A program made the translations under genes and the position numbers. The notes under the pieces are model-generated. The model ran no database searches. It was not told the origin of the DNA and was given only the letters and a program-made list of their open reading frames with translations. A stretch of 19,809 bases of DNA, taken from Bacteroidales bacterium. Lineage in GTDB: Bacteria > Bacteroidota > Bacteroidia > Bacteroidales > Paludibacteraceae. Location of the stretch: positions 1 to 19,809 of the forward strand of contig CAAGHA010000149.1 in the NCBI GenBank assembly GCA_900769555.1, written 5' to 3'. Positions 7,810 through 15,900 of the stretch are shown piece by piece; positions within the stretch are counted from its first letter, which is position 1; every line of letters begins with the position of its first letter.

Positions 7810-9561
7810 ATGAAATTTTTTAAAACCTTTTTGGCTTGTCTTTTAGCCTTATTCTTGTTCTCATTTTTAGCATTCGTTTTGCCGATTGTGGTATTGGTTG
7901 TTATCTCTTTCATTTCAACATCTCAAACATCGGAAATTCCGCAAGGAAGTGTTTTGCAACTCAATTTGACGGGTGAGTTGAAAGATCGTCAAACGTTGGA
8001 AGATATGCCTTTCAATTGGTTGAATGAGTCGGACTACAATGTCTATTTCATGGATGAGTTGTCAGAGGTGTTAAAGAAAGCCGCCGGAGATAGTCGGATC
8101 AAAGGAGTTAGTTTGTCGATGGAGCAGTTTTCGGCAGGGTTTGCATCCGTTTCTGAATTACGCTCATTATTAGAGGAGTTTCGTAAGAGTGGCAAGTTTG
8201 TTTATGCCTACTCCGGCGCATTTAGTCAGAAAGATTACTATTTGGCCACTGCAGCCGATACCATTTGTATAAATCCGGTTGGTACACTCGATTTCAAAGG
8301 AATTTCCACCTCTACTCGTTTCTATAAAGGATTGTTGGATAAGTTGGGAGTGGAGATGCAAATTATCAAGGTGGGAGCCTATAAGTCCTTTACAGAACAA
8401 TTTTCGTCTGATTCGATGAGTGCAGAAAATCGATCACAATCAGAAATTCTTACTCGTTCCATTTGGAATTCTATCTTGGAGGAGATTTCGGAGGCTCGAA
8501 ATTGCTCTGTTGAAGAGTTGAATCACTATGCAGACCGGATGTTATATTTTGATTATCCGGACGATTTGATTAATAAGAGAATGGTGGATGTGGTTTGTTA
8601 CCGAGACCAGTACCTGGAACTTTTAAAAAGCCGTTCGGGAGCCGACCAATTGGAGTTGGTGAAGTATAAGGATTACTTGGCAGAAATGAGTGGTGTTGAG
8701 CTATTGGAGAGTGTGCCGATGGGAAACCGTTTGGCGGTTGTTTTTGCAGAGGGTGAGATTGATAATGGTACATCAGAAGGAATTAATTCAGATAAGTTTG
8801 AAAAGATGTTGTCGAAAATTGCTGATGATAGTGCGATACGTGCGGTTGTCTTACGTGTCAATTCACCGGGTGGAAGTGCTTATGGTGCCGAACAGATTTG
8901 GCGTGCTGTGCAGCGCGTTCGTCAGCAAAAACCTATTGTGGTGAGCATGGGAGACTATGCAGCATCCGGGGGTTACTATATCTCTGCCGGTGCCAACTAT
9001 ATTGTGGCCAACCCGGCAACCATCACCGGTTCTATCGGGGTATTTAGTGTGATTCCGAACTTGGATTCATTGTCAAAAAAAATAGGAATCTCTATGGAGT
9101 CTGTCAAAACCAATGAAAATGCAGATTTTGGGAATAGTATTGCAGTGCCTTTGAGCGATGATATGAAACAAAAGTTGCAAGACCACACCGAGCATGTTTA
9201 TGACATTTTCTTGCGCCGTTGCGCCGATGGACGCAACTTAAGCATAGACTCTGTGAAGAGTATTGCAGAGGGAAGAGTGTGGAGTGGTCAATCTGCGTAT
9301 GAATTGGGTTTGGTGGATAAATTGGGAACTTTGAATGATGCTATTGCTTTAGCTGCAACAAAAGCCGGTTTATCTAATTATAACATAGATTATTATCCGA
9401 AAAAAATAGATTTTATGTCTGAATTGAATGATTTATTCAGCGTGACACAAAAAAAATTAGATTTCGGTGTTGTTTTTTCAAAAGAAAACGCTATATTTGA
9501 GCAAATTAGATGTATAGATCGTCAACAGGCTCTTATCCCTGTGCGATTTGAAATCAGATAA
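7810..9561 (+). CDS. sppA: signal peptide peptidase SppA, 67K type
   Basis: A membrane-anchored serine protease of family S49 that degrades leftover signal peptides on the outer side of the inner membrane. The 583 residues match the long two-domain form. A single N-terminal anchor lies at about residues 5-35. The catalytic dyad is split between the domains as in E. coli SppA: Lys192 in VGAYKSFTEQF and Ser386 in GDYAASGGYYISAGA. The supporting block VLRVNSPGGSAYGAEQI is at about 347-364. The ATG at 7810 is immediately followed by the anchor (MKFFKTFLACLLALFLFSFL). It is 83 bases from pssA and 294 from lpxK; no clear promoter was found for it. Confidence 0.95.
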   Translation: MKFFKTFLACLLALFLFSFLAFVLPIVVLVVISFISTSQTSEIPQGSVLQLNLTGELKDRQTLEDMPFNWLNESDYNVYFMDELSEVLKKAAGDSRIKGVSLSMEQFSAGFASVSELRSLLEEFRKSGKFVYAYSGAFSQKDYYLATAADTICINPVGTLDFKGISTSTRFYKGLLDKLGVEMQIIKVGAYKSFTEQFSSDSMSAENRSQSEILTRSIWNSILEEISEARNCSVEELNHYADRMLYFDYPDDLINKRMVDVVCYRDQYLELLKSRSGADQLELVKYKDYLAEMSGVELLESVPMGNRLAVVFAEGEIDNGTSEGINSDKFEKMLSKIADDSAIRAVVLRVNSPGGSAYGAEQIWRAVQRVRQQKPIVVSMGDYAASGGYYISAGANYIVANPATITGSIGVFSVIPNLDSLSKKIGISMESVKTNENADFGNSIAVPLSDDMKQKLQDHTEHVYDIFLRRCADGRNLSIDSVKSIAEGRVWSGQSAYELGLVDKLGTLNDAIALAATKAGLSNYNIDYYPKKIDFMSELNDLFSVTQKKLDFGVVFSKENAIFEQIRCIDRQQALIPVRFEIR

Positions 9562-9855
9562 TAGCGGATGAATCAACTTTGAAGGAGGTAGTACAAGACT
9601 GAATTTAGGTAGATCTCTGAAAATTAGGTCGAGATGATTTATTAAAGGTGGATTTTATAAATTAGGTCGTTTAATTTTAAACGTTATTGTAGGTAAACTC
9701 TCAAAATCGTCTATTCCTAAAGTTGATTTTATTTTGTGCGAAGCCATATTTCTGCTTTTGCTTCATTGAAAAACACTATTTGCAATTGGTAGAGGTAGCT
9801 TATTATTTCGGCATAAATGTGCTGTTACCGAGATTTTTCACTTTCATAATTTCTA

Positions 9856-10983
9856 ATGCCTATGAAAACCGAAAGATCGCTGATAGTAAAATTGTTGCTT
9901 TGGCCCTTCTCTTCCCTTTATGGAATTGGGGTCGGGATAAGGAATTGTCTCTTCAATTGGGGCGTTCTTCCCTCAGAAACGTTTGAGGTGCCGGTTGTTT
10001 CTGTCGGAAATATTACAGTGGGTGGAACCGGTAAAACTCCTTTTTCAGAATATTTGATTCGTGTCTTGAAAGGCAATTTCAAAGTGGGATTGTTGAGTAG
10101 AGGTTATAAGAGAAAAACATCCGGCTACCTGTTGCTTACAAGTAAATCTACTCCACAAGACGTTGGAGACGAACCATTTCAAATTAAACGTAAGTTTCCG
10201 GATATTATGGTGGCGGTGGATGCCAATAGACGCAGGGGTATTCGGAGTATGCTTTCTGAGTTGAAAGATAAGCCGGACATTATTGTTTTGGATGATGCCT
10301 ATCAACATCGATATGTAAAACCGGATGTCTCAATTTTGCTTATTGATTATAATCGCATGATTACAGATGATTCTCTTTTGCCGATGGGCGAATTAAGAGA
10401 ACCTGTGCATGCGAAAACTCGTGCTAATATCATTGTGATAACAAAATGTCCGCAAAATCTGAAACCGATAGAATTCAGAATTACGAGAGAAAAGTTAAAG
10501 TTATATCCCTATCAATCTTTGTTCTTTACGACGTTGGCGTATGGTGATTTAGAACCACTCTTCCCGGAGTCTGTAATTTGCCCGTTAAGAAAAGATTTGA
10601 TTAAAGGATCGTATTCAGCTTTGGTATTGACTGGTATTGCTTCTCCATTGCCGTTTGAAGAGCATGTGAGAAGTTTTTTGAAAGAGATGGTTTCGGTTAA
10701 TTATCCGGATCATCATAGTTTCTCGGAGTCGGATCTCAAGCGGATTCAAAGTGAGTTTGAGACTATTCCTGACAAGCATAAATTGATTTTGACGACAGAA
10801 AAAGATGCGGTGCGTTTGATGAATGATCCATCTTTCCCTGCACAACTGAAAAAACATATTTATTACGTTCCTTTTTATATTAAATTTTTACGAGAGGAGG
10901 GAGCCTCATTTGACGAGAAGTTGTTTGCTCATTTAGAGCGGAATAAGGGGTTCAGCAGGCTGATATTTAATAGTAAACATTGA
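9856..10983 (+). CDS. lpxK: tetraacyldisaccharide 4'-kinase
   Basis: Phosphorylates the 4' position of the tetraacyldisaccharide lipid A precursor at the cytoplasmic face of the inner membrane, the step that forms lipid IVA. The 375-residue protein has the LpxK P-loop GNITVGGTGKTP at residues 51-62, a family hallmark, and the block LDDAYQHRYVKPDVSILLIDY, which corresponds to the conserved DDGxQH-type region of the family (here DDAYQH). The N-terminal hydrophobic helix (about residues 9-25) matches its membrane association. Either ATG, 9856 or 9862, could be the start; I keep the first. It presumably forms an operon with the downstream nucleoside phosphorylase. Confidence 0.94.
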   Translation: MPMKTERSLIVKLLLWPFSSLYGIGVGIRNCLFNWGVLPSETFEVPVVSVGNITVGGTGKTPFSEYLIRVLKGNFKVGLLSRGYKRKTSGYLLLTSKSTPQDVGDEPFQIKRKFPDIMVAVDANRRRGIRSMLSELKDKPDIIVLDDAYQHRYVKPDVSILLIDYNRMITDDSLLPMGELREPVHAKTRANIIVITKCPQNLKPIEFRITREKLKLYPYQSLFFTTLAYGDLEPLFPESVICPLRKDLIKGSYSALVLTGIASPLPFEEHVRSFLKEMVSVNYPDHHSFSESDLKRIQSEFETIPDKHKLILTTEKDAVRLMNDPSFPAQLKKHIYYVPFYIKFLREEGASFDEKLFAHLERNKGFSRLIFNSKH

Positions 10984-11012
10984 TTTGTATTGATTTGATA
11001 AATTTTGATGAT

Positions 11013-11834
11013 ATGGATATTTTGAAGAAAATAGAGGAGAGTTGCTCCTATTTGATGAAGAGAACTGAGGTTCGTCCCAAGGTGGCGATTGTTTTAGGAA
11101 CCGGTTTGGGTAATTTTGCAGAGAAAATAGACGTTGTGGATACTATTCCCTATCAAGAGATACCTCACTTTAAGCAAAGCACAGTACAAGGTCATTCCGG
11201 CTGTTTGATTTTCGGACATATAGAGGGTGTTCCGGTGATGGCTATGAAGGGGCGTTTACACTATTATGAGGGATATACAATGCAAGAGATAACATTTCCG
11301 GTACGTGTTATGAAGGCTTTTGGGGTGCAGACTCTGATGGTTTCTAATGCAGCAGGAGGTTTGAATCCGGAGTATGTTCCGGGTGATATTATGATTATAA
11401 AAGACCATATCAATCTCTTTCCGGAGCATCCTTTGCACGGACCAAATATCGAAGAGTTGGGAACACGTTTCCCGGATATGAGTAATGCGTATGACAAGGC
11501 ATTGGCAAAACAAGCGTTGGCAATTGGTGAAGAGAGAGGGTTTGGCTTGAAGTGCGGTGTATATGTTGGGACGCAAGGCCCAACATTCGAAACGTTGGCA
11601 GAATATCGCTATTTTCGCATTATAGGAGGCGATACAGTGGGAATGTCCACTGTTCCGGAGGTGATAGTTGCTAATCATGCCGGAATGGCTGTATTTGGCG
11701 TTTCTGTGGTTTCTAACGTAGGATTGGATGCCAACCTAAGCAACGTAACTCATGAAGAGGTACAGCAAAACACCATTTTGGCTCAAGATAAATTATCACA
11801 ACTCTTTACAGAGATGGTGAAATGTTGCGGATAA
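11013..11834 (+). CDS. purine-nucleoside phosphorylase, PNP/MTAP type
   Basis: Phosphorolysis of purine nucleosides to base and (deoxy)ribose 1-phosphate, purine salvage in the cytoplasm. The 273 residues match the trimeric PNP/MTAP class. Visible landmarks are the phosphate-binding LGTGLGNF (28-35), GHSG with His61, the block GRLHYYEGY (80-88), VGTQGPTFET with Glu193, GMSTVPE with Met211, and VVSN with Asn235; the last three correspond to purine-site residues of human PNP. A longer frame from a TTG at 10980 overlaps the lpxK stop and adds non-conserved residues, so I use the ATG at 11013. It is the last gene of the envelope cluster and ends at a strong terminator; beyond it the CRISPR island begins. 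Confidence 0.93.
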   Translation: MDILKKIEESCSYLMKRTEVRPKVAIVLGTGLGNFAEKIDVVDTIPYQEIPHFKQSTVQGHSGCLIFGHIEGVPVMAMKGRLHYYEGYTMQEITFPVRVMKAFGVQTLMVSNAAGGLNPEYVPGDIMIIKDHINLFPEHPLHGPNIEELGTRFPDMSNAYDKALAKQALAIGEERGFGLKCGVYVGTQGPTFETLAEYRYFRIIGGDTVGMSTVPEVIVANHAGMAVFGVSVVSNVGLDANLSNVTHEEVQQNTILAQDKLSQLFTEMVKCCG

Positions 11835-11869
11835 GAGACAATTGAATTTGCGATTTTTTTTATGATTGG

Positions 11870-11898
11870 AGTCCTTGTCATTTGTCAAGGACTTTTTT
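11870..11898 (+). terminator. intrinsic terminator after lpxK-pnp
   Basis: A perfect 8-bp stem, AGTCCTTG (11870-11877) with CAAGGACT (11886-11893), encloses an 8-nt loop and runs into TTTTTT (11893-11898). It lies 36 bases after the phosphorylase stop and marks the left border of the CRISPR island. Confidence 0.9.
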
Positions 11899-11994
11899 GC
11901 AGAATGAGTACTTTTTAGTTAGGAATCAATGATAACCCGGGTAGCTTGACATATTGACACTCCTAAATTCACAACTTCAGTTCTAATGATACAA

Positions 11995-12420
11995 TCATTT
12001 CAGTAGTGTCAAATAATCTTTGTAGTAGGTTCTTTCCCGTTTTTTATAACGTAGTTTAAACGCATAAAATCTTACAGTGCCTGCGTAGTCACCTTTTTTA
12101 TGATGTACGGTGGTGGAATTGCCATGACCATAATTTGCGTAACTAATCATATTATGTTCAGATGTTGAAACGTCGTTAATATATACTTTTTTTGCATATA
12201 ATTTAATGTTTCTCACTCTGAATTTACTATCCAAATTAATCTTGCAATCGTACATATATCCTTTATATGCACACTTAAAACAGATAGCCTTTAAGATCTG
12301 TTTCAGAGATGATTTGTTTGCTGTCTGCGAATAGGTAACATAGATATATTCAAAATCGCTTTTTACGAAAATGGAGTCTGTTTCAAGACAATTTGTCGGA
12401 TAGTTTACATATCTATACAT
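11995..12420 (-). CDS. hypothetical protein, possibly 5'-truncated
   Basis: An open frame of 141 codons from the ATG at 12420 (143 from a TTG at 12426), rich in Lys and Tyr. I recognise no family, no signal peptide and no membrane segment. The composition looks protein-like (for example SLKQILKAICFKCAYKGY and TVRFYAFKLRYKKRERTYY). The frame stays open upstream of the ATG for about ten codons, reading SLEDNNLYMYRYVNYP, into the flank of the Cas12a-type repeat at 12441 before a stop at 12456-12454. That suggests the true N-terminus was lost at this junction, leaving a remnant. No convincing promoter precedes it. Its AT-rich, isolated position between a housekeeping operon and a CRISPR relic suggests foreign origin. 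It could also be a chance frame. Confidence 0.45.
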   Translation of the reverse strand: MYRYVNYPTNCLETDSIFVKSDFEYIYVTYSQTANKSSLKQILKAICFKCAYKGYMYDCKINLDSKFRVRNIKLYAKKVYINDVSTSEHNMISYANYGHGNSTTVHHKKGDYAGTVRFYAFKLRYKKRERTYYKDYLTLLK

Positions 12421-12440
12421 ATACAAATTATTATCTTCAA

Positions 12441-12540
12441 GGCTATAGTAATTTTATAATTTCTACTATTGTAGATTAATTGCAAATCATTTATAATTTT
12501 TGGGGGCTATTGAAGTTTTATAATTTCTACTTAAAAATTC
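12441..12540 (+). CRISPR. orphan one-spacer mini-array with Cas12a (type V-A) repeat
   Basis: Repeat 1 (12441-12476) is 36 nt long and ends in the Cas12a crRNA handle AATTTCTACTATTGTAGAT (12458-12476): stem TCTAC/GTAGA, loop TATT. A 28-nt spacer follows (12477-12504). Repeat 2 (12505-12540) matches repeat 1 at 23 of the first 26 positions, including TTTTATAATTTCTAC, then diverges and loses the GTAGAT arm. That is how the terminal repeat of a CRISPR array typically decays, at the 3' side of the crRNA-sense strand. Repeat length, spacer length and handle are all those of type V-A systems. No cas12a, and no second cas1/cas2 set, is visible in the window, so it is either a relic of a lost type V-A locus or works with a Cas12a encoded elsewhere. 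Confidence 0.85.
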
Positions 12541-12612
12541 ACCGATTTTTAGTGCTATAAATATAGGTTGTTTTTTTAGTTGTTTATGGACTATTTTAGC
12601 TCGTAAATACAT

Positions 12613-12647
12613 AAAAAAAGCGAGCAAATATATTTTATCTGCTCACT
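12613..12647 (-). terminator. intrinsic terminator after the small RHH gene
   Basis: On the minus strand an 8-bp stem, AGTGAGCA with TGCTCGCT (plus arms 12619-12626 and 12640-12647, one G-U pair), is followed by seven U's (plus-strand A's 12613-12619). It starts nine bases after the stop of the small minus-strand gene and isolates it from the mini-array. Confidence 0.8.
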
Positions 12648-12655
12648 CTTCTGCT

Positions 12656-12832
12656 TTATTTCTTGTTTTCTATATAATGTTTGATTGCATTATTGATAAA
12701 TTCCGACTTCTTTTTAATATCTGATAAATACGTCCAAACTTCCTCGCTTGCACTGAACGTTACCGCTTTTACTCCTTGTTTTTTGCGTCCCGCACCTAGA
12801 CGAGAACCGCCCCAACTTTTCTTTTCTTCCAT
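12656..12832 (-). CDS. small ribbon-helix-helix-like DNA-binding protein
   Basis: A 58-residue protein starting at the ATG 12832-12830. It has a basic N-terminal arm with GGSRLGAGRKK (8-18), then a short beta strand VKAVTFSAS (21-29), helix EEVWTYLSDIKK (30-41) and helix SEFINNAIKHYIENKK (43-58). This beta-alpha-alpha order and the SEFI-type start of the second helix fit the Arc/MetJ/CopG ribbon-helix-helix fold; dimeric DNA binding is inferred, and the name of a specific family is not. An upstream in-frame start at 12862 would place its first residues inside the tracrRNA terminator, so I reject it. The gene begins only about 17 bases after the tracrRNA terminator, in the same direction, with no promoter of its own visible, so readthrough from the tracrRNA promoter may express it. 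It has its own terminator. Confidence 0.72.
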   Translation of the reverse strand: MEEKKSWGGSRLGAGRKKQGVKAVTFSASEEVWTYLSDIKKKSEFINNAIKHYIENKK

Positions 12833-12848
12833 ATCTTTGTTTTTTTGT

Positions 12849-12880
12849 AAAAAAAATCCCACCGATATAGGACGATGGGA
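12849..12880 (-). terminator. intrinsic terminator of the tracrRNA
   Basis: On the minus strand an 8-bp stem (plus arms 12857-12864 and 12873-12880, with one G-U pair) closes an 8-nt loop and runs into eight U's (plus-strand A's 12849-12856). On the plus strand the same pair would be an A-C mismatch and there is no matching T tract, so the structure is directional and belongs to the minus-strand transcript. Confidence 0.85.
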
Positions 12881-12932
12881 ACCTAAATGTTTTCACAACG
12901 GAATAATCCTTATTGTGAATTGCTTCAAATTT
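12849..12932 (-). ncRNA. tracrRNA of the II-C system
   Basis: The minus strand opposite 12912-12936 is complementary to the first 26 or so bases of the crRNA-sense repeat: TTGTGAATTGCTT, one skipped T, then CAAATTTGTAT, with a G-U at the outer end. This is the anti-repeat. It is followed by AAGGATTATTCCGTT (12911-12897), which resembles the nexus hairpin of other tracrRNAs (AAGG...TCCGTT), then a linker and a strong terminator hairpin. A promoter 7 bases upstream places the start near 12932, so the RNA would be about 84 nt long with the anti-repeat at its 5' end. It is divergent from cas9 and runs in the same strand direction as the crRNAs. Ends are predicted, not measured. Confidence 0.85.
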
Positions 12933-12938
12933 GTATTG

Positions 12939-12969
12939 CAAATATAAAGGAAAATTAATAAATTGCAAG
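12939..12969 (-). promoter_or_regulatory. promoter of the tracrRNA
   Basis: On the minus strand, CTTG (12969-12966), exactly 19 bases (12965-12947), then TATATTTG (12946-12939). This is the Bacteroidetes -33/-7 pattern with the same spacing as the tRNA-Phe and psd promoters. Its upstream edge is only about 22 bases from the cas9 start codon, so tracrRNA and cas9 share a very compact divergent control region. Confidence 0.8.
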
Positions 12970-12990
12970 AGTAAATAAAAAAATATTGCC

Positions 12991-15900
12991 ATGAAAAAAA
13001 TATTAGGTCTCGACTTAGGGACAAACTCAATAGGCTGGGCGGTTGTGAATGCGGAAGAAATTCATGACGACAAAGAAGACGGTAAAGTAACGCTGAAACC
13101 GGTCTCGATAGAGGCAGCGAATAGCCGTATTATTCCTATGGATGCGTCTATATTAGGAGATTTTGACAGAGGAAATTCAGTTTCGCAAACAAAAGAGCGT
13201 ACTGGATTTCGAGGTGCTCGTAGGTTAAGGGAACGTGCATTGTTGCGCAGAGAAAGATTGCATAGAGTTTTAGATTTGATGGGCTTTTTGCCAGAACATT
13301 ATTCTGCAAAATTAACTCGCTATGGCAAATTTTCTGATGATTCTGAACCTAAGTTAGCTTGGAGGAAGAATGACTCTGGTGAATATGAGTTTCTTTTTAA
13401 GATGTCGTTTGAAGAGATGGTCCATGAATTTAAGCAAGTTCATCCAGAACTAAAGAGTATTCCTTACGATTGGACTATTTACTATTTGCGAAAAAAAGCA
13501 CTTTCTCATGCTTTGAAAAAGGAGGAATTAGCTTGGATTCTTTTGAATTTTAATCAGAAAAGGGGGTATTATCAGTTGCGTGGGGAGGATGATGAGATTG
13601 ATTTGAAGAAAGAGGTTAAGTTTTATTCTTTGAAAGTTACTAAGGTTGAAGAGACAGAAGATCGAAAAGGTGATGACATTTGGTATAATGTATATTTAGA
13701 AAATGGCTGGATATATAGGAGAGCAAGTAAAATTCCTTTGAATTGGGAAGGAAAAGAGAAAGAATTTATAGTAACTACAGATTTGAATGAAGATGGAAGT
13801 TACAAACTTAATAAAGATGGCAATGTCAAACGTTCATTTAGAGCTCCGACAGAAGATGATTGGAACTTGTTGAAAGTTAAAACTGAGGCAGATATCTATG
13901 ATAGCGGGAAGACGGTGGGTTGCTACATTTTTGACTCTTTAATAAATAATCCGCAACAAAAAATCATAGGAAAATTGGTTCGTACCATTGAGCGTAAATT
14001 CTATAAGGAAGAACTACGTTTAATATTAGAAAAACAAAAAGAGTTTATTTCTGAGTTAAACGATAAAGAGTTATACGAGAAGTGTTTGGACGAATTATAT
14101 GCTAAAAATGAAGGCCATCGAAGCAATATATTAAATAGAGATTTTACATATTTGTTTATTGATGATATATTGTTTTATCAGAGACCTTTGAAAAGTAAAA
14201 AATCGTTGATTTCAGATTGTCCATACGAATCTCATAAAGATAAAGATGGGAAAGTGTATCCTGTGAAATGTATTGCTAAGTCAAATCCGATATTTCAAGA
14301 ATTTCGCCTTTGGCAGTTTGTACAAAATCTAAGAATTTTTCAAAGAGAAAGGGTTGTTGGTGATGGACAGTTAGATTTGTTTGGTAATGTTTCATTAAGA
14401 AAACTTGAGGAGAATGTCGATGTTACAAACGAACTTTTGAGGTGTGAAGATGATTATGTGAAATTGTTTGAATGGCTTAATGATAGAGATTCAATAAAAC
14501 AAGATACATTGCTTAATTCTTATTTTAAATTCAAAAAAGAGAAGGGTAAAGATAAATATCCGTACCGTTGGAATTACGTCGAAGATAAAGAATATCCTTG
14601 TAATGATACGAGAGCAGTGATGTTAAGTGGATTGAAAAAATGTGGAGTAGCAGTAAGTTTCCTAAGTAAAGAACAAGAATATTCGTTATGGCACTTACTC
14701 TATTCTATTGATGATAAAATTGAGATTGAAAAGGCTTTGAAAAGTTTTGCTAAAAAAAATAATTTGTCTGAATCTTTTATTGATGTATTTGCAAAAATAA
14801 AACCGTTTAAGAAGGAGTATGGTTCGTATTCGGAAAAGGCAATTAAGAAATTGTTGCCTCTGATGCGTATGGGTAAATATTGGAGTGCTGACGCAATTGA
14901 TGAAAAAACAAAAGAACGCATCGAAAAACTTATTATAGGCGAGTATGACGAAAATATTAGTAACAGAGTGCGTAACAAAGTTAAGGATTTGAGGGATATT
15001 TCTCAGTTTAGAGGTCTTCCGTTATGGTTGGCTTGTTATGTTGTCTATAATCGTCATTCAGAGGCTAAGGATGTTGTGAAATGGGAAAGACCTGAAGATA
15101 TTGATGCATATTTGAAATCTTTCAAACAACACTCTTTGCGTAATCCGATTGTTGAGCAAGTGGTAACCGAAACACTTCGTACGGTTCGTGATATTTGGAA
15201 GCAAGTTGGACGGATTGACGAAATTCATCTTGAGTTGGGTCGTGAAATGAAGAATTCTGCAGATAAACGCAAGACAATGTCGGAGAACATTCAAAAGAAT
15301 GAAAATACAAATTTGCGTATAAAGGCTATATTAGCAGAACTGAAGAATCCTGATTATGGAGTGGAAAATGTACGTCCATATTCGCCATCTCAACAAGATA
15401 TTTTGAAGATTTACGAAGAGTATGCATTAGATAATTTAACAAAAGAAGATAAAGATTTTGAATTTGTAAGCAAAGTGTCTAAAAGTGCGCAACCTACGAA
15501 GAGTGAAATTATTCGTTATAAAGCTTGGCTTGAGCAGAAATATCGTTCTCCTTATACAGGTGAGATTATACCTCTTGCTAAGTTGTTTACTCCAGCTTAC
15601 GAAATCGAACATGTTATCCCACAGTCACGTTATTTTGATGATTCTTTTAGCAACAAGGTTATATGTGAGTCAGAAGTAAATAAACTAAAAGACAACAAAT
15701 TAGCCTATGAATTCATTAGTAGTAATGAAGGTAGAATAGTTACGTTAGCAGACAGTAAAACTGTAAAGATTTTTTCTGTAGGAGAGTACGAGGATTTTGT
15801 AAAAAAACATTTTAAAGGGACTAAAAAGAACAAATTATTGATGTCGGATATACCGGATGGCTTTATAGAACGGCAATTGAACGATTCCCGTTATATAAGC

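Noticed and set aside
9723..9986. An 87-codon plus-strand frame overlapping the lpxK start
   Set aside because: It overlaps the conserved LpxK N-terminus in another frame, looks like shifted LpxK sequence in its second half and has no family features.
11899..11994. Search for an attachment site or insertion sequence end at the left border of the CRISPR island
   Set aside because: No transposase, no terminal inverted repeats and no tRNA-like or duplicated target sequence could be seen.
12505..12540. Idea that the second Cas12a-type repeat is functional
   Set aside because: It has lost the GTAGAT arm of the handle, so a Cas12a could not recognise it as a normal repeat; it is treated as a decayed terminal repeat.
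12681..12992. 88-codon plus and 92-codon minus frames across the tracrRNA
   Set aside because: They cross the tracrRNA, its terminator and promoter and are the opposite strand or another frame of the small RHH gene.
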